From Zopfochytrium polystomum (Eukaryota > Chytridiomycota > Chytridiomycetes > Chytridiales > Chytridiaceae), in assembly GCA_025765615.1 (NCBI GenBank), contig JAIVFJ010000018.1, positions 310,001-374,000 of the forward strand: a DNA stretch of 64,000 bases, written 5' to 3'. Of this stretch, positions 56,790-64,000 are shown piece by piece. Positions within the stretch are counted from its first letter, which is position 1. Every line of letters starts with the position of its first letter. The position numbers and the translations under genes were made by a program. The notes beneath the pieces were generated by a model. That model saw only the letters and a list, made by a program, of their open reading frames with translations. It made no database searches and was not told where the DNA came from.

Positions 56790-57021
56790 TTGGAGGTGGT
56801 GGGCGATGAATGGGGGGGCCTGCTAATAGACAGACAGACAGAGAGCCAGAATTTGTCGCAGGGGAGACAAAGCCAACCGAAGAGAGGGACAGAGGTGACA
56901 GAGGAGGGACAGAGCGGCCCGTCTGCACCATTGCAAGCGCTTTTGGACCACGAAAAAACACAGTCCAGTGTGTATTACAACAGAGCTTATTATTCATTAA
57001 ACAACGTGTGCGCAAGAAGCT
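56790..57021. other. Short spacer between VAC1 start and LTO1 stop
   Basis: 232 bp between two minus-strand genes, serving as VAC1 promoter and LTO1 3' end. It contains a CAGA tract (56830-56842) and no gene. Confidence 0.6.
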
Positions 57022-58302
57022 CTAAAAAGAGAGCTTTTCTTTAAACTTTGCGGCCACATCCAGCGGTACAACGGCGGCGGCGGGTCCCACTGCTCCACCC
57101 CGATCACTTCCTCCATCTTCATAGCCGTCACCAACTTCGACCTCCACCCTCCGTCGGCGTGCCACAACCGGCTGCCGCCTCGCACCGCCCTCAACCTCGC
57201 TCCCGCCGTCGGTGCCCGCCGCGCCCGCCGCCCCCATCTCCGACGTCAGCGCAGGGGCAACCGCCCCGCTTCCGCGGCCCCGGCCGCCGCCCTCGCTCTC
57301 TCCCCACTCTGGCGGATACCGCTGCTCCGGCACCCTCAGCACCGCAGCCACCGCCTTAAACTTGCCCCGCAGCCGCTCCACCGCGCCGAGCAGGTCCGCG
57401 TCCGCGTCGTTCGTCGTGGGAAAGGCGCGGGCGAGTGCAACTGTGGATTCGAGGAGTTTCAGCGGTCTTTGGTTTGTTTTTGTTATTTTTTTTTTTTTTT
57501 GTTTATGATGAAGAGGAGAGATGCGAGTGCAGGGAAATCGTGTGTGCGTGCGTGTGTGTGTGTACGATTTAGAGTGAGTCTAAGTGCACGACGCAAAAGC
57601 AACATTCAACCTACCTCGTAGACACACCCTCACCGCCGCCGCCTCCTCCTTCTGCAGTTTCCACAACCCTTTTGCTGCTGTCGCCCTCATCCCCTGCGAC
57701 AAGATGCTCCCCGTCCGCAGCAGCAAGCGACGCATCCGCACCGCGCTCGCGCAGCAAAATGTCCCGCCACATCTCGCACGCTCCCAAGTAGAAGCCGACC
57801 TCGCGGCCGAGGTTGAACCCTTGCTGCTGCCCGAGGGCCCGCCCCTCGTCTTTCCCCTGCACCAGTCCGTCCCGGTACCCGTCCTCGTAGCCGTACTCTT
57901 CGAACCTGGAGAAAGGCAGATATGAGAATCGAAGTGCGAAAAAAAAAATTTTTTTAAAAAAAAAAAAAACATTGTTGGGGAGAGGAGGAGGGGATCCACG
58001 ACTCCCACAGCCCGATCGCAGCCAAGAATGATCATCATGATCAGATCCCACCCGTCGCGGCCGGCCGGCAGGCACCTCATCAGGCCTGCAAACGCGCGAA
58101 GCGCCCGACCTGCGCTCGGGCCGCTATTTTTACTACGTACATACATAGTCTCGAGGTGCACAAGATCGCCGATGTCGGGCGTCGTCGGCCTCGCCGCGGG
58201 CTGCCCGCTGCTTCCTTCGGCCCTGCTCGTCTCGATGGATGGCGGGGTGGTCGTTGTCGCAGTCATAAGAAATGCGGGAATTGTCGAGTTTTTTTTGGCC
58301 AT
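57022..58302 (-). CDS. LTO1: Lto1/ORAOV1-like protein, three exons
   Basis: Exons 58145-58302, 57615-57905 and 57022-57466 give 297 aa. The first splice produces LVHLETMFEEYGYEDGYRDG. The deca-GX3 motif follows (GYEDGYRDGLVQGKDEGRAL, then GQQQGFNLGREVGFYLGACE). This is diagnostic of the Lto1/Yae1 family, which brings Rli1/ABCE1 to the cytosolic Fe-S cluster targeting machinery. Then LKLLESTVALARAF and VERLRGKFKAVAAVLRVPEQ match the C-terminal conserved half. The protein is about twice the usual length because of Gly/Glu- and Gly/Val-rich linkers. It ends KEKLSF, whereas the known family member ends in a functional Trp. Confidence 0.88.
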
Positions 58303-58739
58303 CAAAATCAGCGAACGAGTCCGAGTTCGTTCGGAGGCGTTGCCTCTTTTGGGATCTCCAAGGAGAAAGCGAAAGCGGTGTTTAAGTCGATGAGAGAGAG
58401 GAAGAGTGAGAGTGGGAGAGAGCAAGGGAGAGAACGGGTGAGAGTGTGTGTTTGTGAAATAACGAGCGCGAGAAAACGCGAGAGAGAGAGAGAGCGAGAG
58501 AGGGAAAAATCGAAGGAGATGGACTGTTTGTTTGTTTGTTTGTTGAACGAAACGCAAGGCGGAATGGCTTCTCGTCACAGGTCAACCCTTTCGCTGTCTC
58601 CCTCTCTCTTCCTCTCTCACAATCAATTAACCACTCGCTTATCCCTCTCTTTCCCTCTGCTGCGAACAAATGGTTTCTATCGGCGCCCCTCTCCGTTCTT
58701 TCTTGCGGGGTTGGAGAGAGAGAGAGAGAGAGACAGAGA

Positions 58740-58818
<79 letters not shown>

Positions 58819-60458
58819 GATAGCACTTGGGAATTGCGCGAGACGGCTTGCGATTTTCCTCTGTTCAAGCTGAAGGAGAGAGATCCCATTAGAAAATGCT
58901 GCTGACCAAGAATAGTGTGAAAAAAAAAGTGTTTGGAAGGGTGGCACTGCACTTTGGCACTAGGCCCTCTCATTTTTGCGCTTTTTTTTTTTTTTTTCTT
59001 TGGTGTGTGGGAAAGTGCCGCCACCGAGGCGCGAACCAGATTGGTATTTGAATTTTGACGACGACGGCACTCTCCTGGAGATGATGTTGGGTGGTGGTGG
59101 GCCGCAGACAAACCATGGTAAAATATTCCATGGAGGCAGGTTTTGATTGGATGGAATGAGAGATGATTGATGAATTGTGGGACGAGGCAAGCCAGACGAG
59201 AATTCCATTCTTGATTGATTGGGGGCCAAAGAGCCAAAGAGACAGAAAAAAGTGTGGCTGGCGCCGCAATCATGGTATATGCGAAGAGAAGGCTGATGGA
59301 AAATACACACTTTCTTGAAATGTGTCTCCCTCTGTTTTTTTTTTGTTTTTTTTTTGTTTTTTTTTCTAGTTCTCTGTCTCTCTGGCTCCAAGATCTCTCT
59401 CTGTCTCTCTGTCGCTCTCCCTCTCTCTCTCTCTCTCGCTCTCCGTTCAATTCAATCCATCAACCAAACAGCGCGCTTGGCGGCGCCCATCACCACCACC
59501 ACCACCACCACCACCACCACCACAGCAACACAGCAAGGCTTGGGGAGTATAAAAAGCAGCCCGCTCGGCTCTCCCCTCTCGCTCGATCTCTTCACAGCTC
59601 CTCCCTCGCCAGCAAGCAGCCCCCCCGCCCGCCCTTTTTCCCTTGTTCATACTTATCCGCAGTGCCCCCCCCCCCTCCCTCAGTACCCCCCCCCGCAGCA
59701 GTACCTAGAAGCACATAGACCACGTCAGTCGGTCAGTCAGTCAGTACCCCCTACAACCACCTTCACTACCTACCTACTCCTATTTATACGCACACACACG
59801 CACACATCACACATCACACATCACACATCACTTATCACGCACACGCACACGCACACGCGCACGCACGCTGCATTTTCCTCCTCCTCCTCGTCGGAAGAAA
59901 CTACACTCGCATACTCTCCGCTCTTTGGCTTCTTCACAACAAAAGCACAGCCGCAGTCTCGCACACGTCGCATTCTTTCACCAGGTGAGCTTGTCGCCAA
60001 AAAACCCCACGAGGATTCCCTCCATCGACCCGCTGCTGTGGCTATCTCTCTGTTGTCCCCCGCCTTCCCTCTTCCTCAAGGTTCATTCGGCTCATCCTTG
60101 TATATTCCGCACGTATGCCTCACTCCACTTTAGACCCTGCTGCTTAGTTTGAGCCCAACGCCGACATCGCACACACGCACACGCACGCACGCACGCAAAA
60201 CAGCTGCCCAAACCACCTACACAACCCCATACATAAATTCATACGAACGTTCAACAACACACACCAGCAACCTCATTCCAGCAGTCACATTCGCATTCCA
60301 GCCGTAGACTTTTTTTTTATTCGAATCAAACATCGTTTACGCACAAGAAGGTGAGACACCGCCGATGGAACCGAAAGACACCTCTAACGACACGCATTTT
60401 TCCGCTGCCCCCCAAACATCTTCGCAACGTTCATCTCACAACGAACCCTTTAGAAAGT
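58303..60458. promoter_or_regulatory. Divergent promoter and long leader of the cyclin gene
   Basis: Contains (GA)n at about 58711-58815, a poly-T run 58982-58998, CT repeats 59395-59441, (CAC)n 59489-59522, and a TATA box (TATAAAAA, 59548-59555) about 900 bp before the ATG at 60459. GT donors at 59985 (GTGAGC) and 60351 (GTGAGA) and a TTTAG acceptor at 60449-60453 suggest one or two introns in the 5' leader, a common feature of regulated fungal genes. Confidence 0.55.
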
Positions 60459-61943
60459 ATGCCGCCATCGTCTTCCCGCTCTTCGAACCACAGCAACAGC
60501 AGCATCCACCGCCACGACCAGGATAGCTTGGTCCTCTTCGCGGCGTGCTACATCTCCTTTGTCTGCACCGGTATCTTCCCCTCTCCTGATGCCGACAGCA
60601 CTCTCCGCCTCGCGGCCACCATCGACCGAGTCGTTTCAGCGACTCTTGCTCCCTCGGCGACCCTGCTTGTCTCCTTGATTCACCTCGAGCGCCTTCGCTC
60701 CGCCCGCGCCGCCGAAGTTCGCGCGTCGTCGTCCGACGCCCGAGCATCTTGGCGCTTTCTCCAGTCCGCCAATTCGCCGGACCACATTGCCATCTTCACC
60801 GCTGAGCCCCCAGCATCGAAGCGCATACGCGGCCACAGAACCCCCGCTTGCTCGGACTCTCCCTCCCTTTCTTCTGGAGGTGCAACCGTGAACGGCAAGC
60901 AAAACAGCGCTGCCGCTTCCTCAGTGTCCAGTAGTTCTCCTGTCACCATTACACCTACAATCTCGGCTCGCCTCCATCGCATCTGGTCAGCTTCCTTTAT
61001 TCTTGCGGACTGCACCATGAACGACAATGCTTTCACGTGCAAGTCTTGGTCCATCGTCACTGGGTATTCTCCCGACGAATGCGTCGCGCTCAAGCGGGCT
61101 TTCCTTCTTTGCCTGGACTACGACGTCTGGATTGGATCTGGCGAATACAACACTTGGCTCGGCATGTTCCGGGGCCGTGTGAAGGCCGCCGCAGCCGCAG
61201 CCAGTGCAAATCCCTCCGCTTCAAACACGTCGTACTTTTACAGGCAGATGGAGCGCGCGTTGGGCAACGCTTCTGTTCTGGCATCCGCCGCGAATGCCCG
61301 GGCCAACGACGAGGTCGGCCCAGAATACCAACGCCCAGACCCTGCCAAACCGCGTCAAGCACCGTCCGCGACAGCGCCCACTCGGGAGCCACCAGCCGCA
61401 GTCGCACCTACCCCTGCCGCACCCGCACAAACGAGTTCCACTATTACCCCCGTTTCCACTGGCTCCTCCAAGCCTTCCATCCCGGCCGTGTCCGCGGCCG
61501 CCATTCGTCGCCTGTCTTCTGCGACTGGCACCACGGCCGCGAACGCCTCCAGCGTCACTGGCACGACGGCCTCCCCCGCAGCAGGCGCCGCAGTTTCGGC
61601 GGCCGCCTACCGCCGTCGATCCTCGTTCATAACCTCGACCGCGGCCGCAGAAGCTGCAAACCTTGCGGCCTTCCGCCGCCGGTCCTCGATCCTCCCGGGC
61701 AGCGCCGGCACCGCTGCCGCGGCTGCAGCTGCGGCCGCAGCCGCCGGCTTGGCCGACGGCTCAAAAACGCCTTCAGCGCAGACCCCCTCAGCGAAGAGCT
61801 CCTTTGCCAACCCACTCCCTGCCCCGTCGCCCTCGGCCTTTGTCCCGCGCCGCATGTCGTCATCGACGGTAGTTGAGAGGACGGTGAAGAAGCGCCCGTC
61901 GTCGTCGCTCGCAGCGTTGGAGTGGACTGCAGCCGCGGTATAA
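60459..61943 (+). CDS. Pho80/Pcl-type cyclin-like protein
   Basis: A single exon of 494 aa from ATG 60459, just after a probable leader acceptor. Residues 20-80 (SLVLFAACYISFVCTGIFPS, then STLRLAATIDRVVSATL) and 165-235 (ISARLHRIWSASFILADCTM, WSIVTGYSPDECVALKRAFL, CLDYDVWIGSGEYNTWL) form the two halves of a fungal Pho80/Pcl cyclin box. They are separated by a Ser-rich insertion of about 80 aa containing SKRIRG. The C-terminal half is Ala/Ser/Thr/Pro-rich with repeated RRRSS and FRRRSS motifs, likely phosphorylation sites. These cyclins pair with Pho85-type CDKs in nutrient, glycogen and cell-cycle control. Partner and pathway here are inferred. Confidence 0.85.
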   Translation: MPPSSSRSSNHSNSSIHRHDQDSLVLFAACYISFVCTGIFPSPDADSTLRLAATIDRVVSATLAPSATLLVSLIHLERLRSARAAEVRASSSDARASWRFLQSANSPDHIAIFTAEPPASKRIRGHRTPACSDSPSLSSGGATVNGKQNSAAASSVSSSSPVTITPTISARLHRIWSASFILADCTMNDNAFTCKSWSIVTGYSPDECVALKRAFLLCLDYDVWIGSGEYNTWLGMFRGRVKAAAAAASANPSASNTSYFYRQMERALGNASVLASAANARANDEVGPEYQRPDPAKPRQAPSATAPTREPPAAVAPTPAAPAQTSSTITPVSTGSSKPSIPAVSAAAIRRLSSATGTTAANASSVTGTTASPAAGAAVSAAAYRRRSSFITSTAAAEAANLAAFRRRSSILPGSAGTAAAAAAAAAAAGLADGSKTPSAQTPSAKSSFANPLPAPSPSAFVPRRMSSSTVVERTVKKRPSSSLAALEWTAAAV

Positions 61944-62337
61944 GGCGAGCCGGTCCCGCCATATCTCGTACCGCAGCCACCACGCATTCACGTTGGGTAA
62001 CCCTTTCGTATTTTCTCCTCTCTTTTACGGGCGAACACCGCACCTGCACTCCCGGCGGCTGTGATTTCCTCCACGCATATCCTGGTTCCCCAATATTATC
62101 TCAGGCCTTTTTTTTTTCCATCTCCATTTTCTCTTCCTTTCTCTTCCTTACATCCGGGACCCCCGTCCATAGAGCGAAACAGACAGTTAACACGGGGGAA
62201 AGGGCCGCAGTTTTTATTTTCATAATTACTTTTTCCCGGCGCGACCCTCCTTTCTTTCCTTTCCTTTTTTCTTTCTATATCCCTCGCATTTTCCACACTA
62301 CTATCTTGCACATTCCCACACACGGGCCCGTTCTCCG

Positions 62338-62374
<37 letters not shown>

Positions 62375-63021
62375 ATTCTCGCCCAAGAATTGGAAGCGTC
62401 CCCTTTTTTTATTCTCCCACCACTTTCCCATCCGCTTTTTTTTTCTTCCTTTTTCTTTTTTAATCCTGTCTCTCGCTGCCCTACACATCCGATAGATGGG
62501 GCGGTGTCCTTCCTTCTTCCTTTTTTTCTTTCCCGACTGTCCCCAATAAAACGGCGAGTCCTTCTTCAAACCGCTTTCCCCTGAACACTACTTGCACACA
62601 CACATGGGCACGAAAGGAAGGGGACAGGGCGGACTTGCACTTTCTCGGCTGTGTGTTGTGTGTGTCTAAGGGTACGGGCTTCCTCCAAGGAAGAAAAAAA
62701 AGTGAAATAAACGAAAAAGGAGTTTTGCTTGGAGCTCAGTCAGCAAATTCTGGCTCAAGTTCTGGCTCGACATCGAGCCGTGAATCGACCTCATCGTTGG
62801 ACATTTTTTTAAAAAAAAAATATATTTCTTCCCGATGCGGAACCAACGGAATAATGTGAGAAAAAGTACAAAGAAAAAAAGAGACAAAGCAAAAGGAAAT
62901 GGCAAAAAAAAAAAAAAAAAGAAAGGAGTGTCAAAGAGAAGAAAAATGATGTGAAGGGAGAGGGGAACGCCAGGAGAAATGACACTAGTACTTTTAAAAG
63001 TTAAGGGAATCGGGTACGCTC
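61944..63021. other. Convergent 3' spacer, pyrimidine-rich then A-rich
   Basis: T/C-rich stretches (a CT tract at 62341-62370 and T-rich 62405-62460), then A-rich DNA with a poly-A run near 62905-62920 towards the minus-strand gene. No gene seen. Confidence 0.6.
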
Positions 63022-64000
63022 TTACGGATGGGTGGAGGCAGAAGAGGACGACGCCTTAGCCTCGGGAGCAGGCCGGTCGTCGTCAGGGTTCCGCGTTGAA
63101 ACAACATAGTACATATAGGGCTCATGGTACGCAAACCAGTACAGCCAAATCGAAGAGAACATGATTATAAAGAGCAACGAGACAGCAACCACTGCAGCGA
63201 CGGGTGGGTGTGCTCGTACACGCCGTATGACAATGTACGAGCTCCCGTCGTTGAGCATGTTGGAGCCGTCGCTCGTTATCACTATAGTCTTGTTGTCGTT
63301 CGATAGGACTTGCGCCGTCTTGATAGCCTTGGCCTGCACTCTTGGTTCCCTGCTGACGACTGTCCAGCCCCATCCATAGTTCGGATCGTGAAGCCACCAA
63401 CCGCCCGGTGTCCAAAACGACGAAATACTGCCGCCCCTGCCAAACTCCCCAATGCTGTCGTCGTCGAAAAGAGACCTCGTCTCGTCGCCATCACCACCAA
63501 ACTCGTCCTCCTCGAAACCTTCCGCACCATCGTCGTCCACACCACTCTCGTCCACCTGGTCCGCATCCTCCACCTCGTCGACTGCCGCATCCCCCTCACC
63601 ACCGACATCCTCTACAGCCATCTCATTTTGGTCCTTACTCGTTGCGAAAATCCGCGTCCGCCTCAGCGTCCTCGAACTCCTCCGCATCGACCTCCTCTTC
63701 GTCTACAGCCTCCTCGTCATCGAAGGAGTCCGCGAAGTCCTCCTCGTCAACGGCCTCCTCGTCGTCGAATTCCTCCTCGTCGGCAGCCTCCTCATCATCG
63801 AACTCTTGCTCGTCAACCGCCGCCTCGTCGTCAAACTCTTGCTCGTCGACGGCCTCCTCGTCGTCAAACTCGTCAACGGCCGCGTAGTCGTCGTCGGCAG
63901 CGTCCTCGTCAACGGCTTCCTCGTCGTCGAGCTCCTCTTCGTCGACAGCGGTTTCGTCGTCAAACTCCTCCTCGTCGAGGGCGGCGTCGTCTTCGACGAG
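63022..64000 (-). CDS. Acidic-repeat membrane protein, 5' end outside window, one frameshift
   Basis: The minus strand enters at the window edge in a frame of acidic repeats of the form DDEEAVDEEEF, repeated at least eight times, and meets a TAA at 63637-63639. Removing one base from the four-base run 63647-63650 joins it to a second frame (..ADFATSKDQNEMAVEDVGGE). That frame continues acidic and then becomes a folded part (FWTPGGWWLHDPNYGWGWTV) and one transmembrane segment (AAVVAVSLLFIIMFSSIWLY). It ends SASTHP at 63022. The topology suggests a long acidic soluble region and a short C-terminal tail. An alternative is a separate gene starting at the ATG near 63621. Family unknown. Confidence 0.55.

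Overview
This window is nuclear DNA of a eukaryote, almost certainly a fungus. The genes carry short GT-AG introns, often with TACTAAC-like branch sites. The set includes a tandem pair of chitin deacetylases, a Pho80/Pcl-like cyclin, an Rsr1/Rap-type Ras GTPase, Skp1, Hrd3, Vac1/Pep7, TAF4, Lto1 and a mitochondrial RNA polymerase. Intron-rich genes, heavy microsatellite content and very GC-rich low-complexity coding DNA would fit an early-diverging (zoosporic) fungus, but that placement is inference.

Layout. (1) 1-5.5 kb: cell-surface genes, namely two tandem chitin deacetylases and a secreted cysteine-repeat protein with possible chitin-binding ends. (2) 5.5-16.4 kb: Ser/Pro/Gln/Gly-rich genes (a disordered protein, a single-pass membrane glycoprotein-like protein, a poly-Ser/His ORF) separated by long GA/CT, CA, poly-C and poly-T tracts. 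(3) 16.4-32.7 kb: a lower-GC, repeat-rich island holding a broken multi-exon gene, a solo LTR, tRNA-derived SINE-like pieces, a chimeric band-7 gene beside a threonine-dehydratase relic, two foldback (MITE-like) elements, a perfect 23-bp-arm hairpin and a dispersed 15-20 nt repeat array. (4) 33-39.6 kb: TAF4 converging on SKP1, then an RSR1/Rap-like GTPase. (5) 39.7-43.4 kb: a second repeat island with a LINE reverse-transcriptase remnant and a second solo LTR of the same family. (6) 43.4-64 kb: a dense housekeeping block of HRD3, divergent RPO41, VAC1/PEP7, LTO1, a divergent cyclin gene, and the 3' part of an acidic-repeat membrane protein cut by the window end.

The housekeeping genes cover unrelated processes: TFIID, SCF ubiquitin ligase, ERAD, endosomal fusion, Fe-S maturation of Rli1/ABCE1, mitochondrial transcription and cyclin/CDK signalling. 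I reconstructed exon chains for them by eye and each closes in phase. Five less conserved genes or gene ends instead need a single extra base removed from a short homopolymer to read through. This is either an assembly artefact or real decay.

The most interesting signal is in the two solo LTRs. Directly upstream of their TATA box both carry a long array of GAA/TTC modules in strict 5-bp register, which is the architecture of heat-shock elements. The two copies differ by a 45-bp block that keeps the register. This suggests a heat-shock-factor-driven retrotransposon family.
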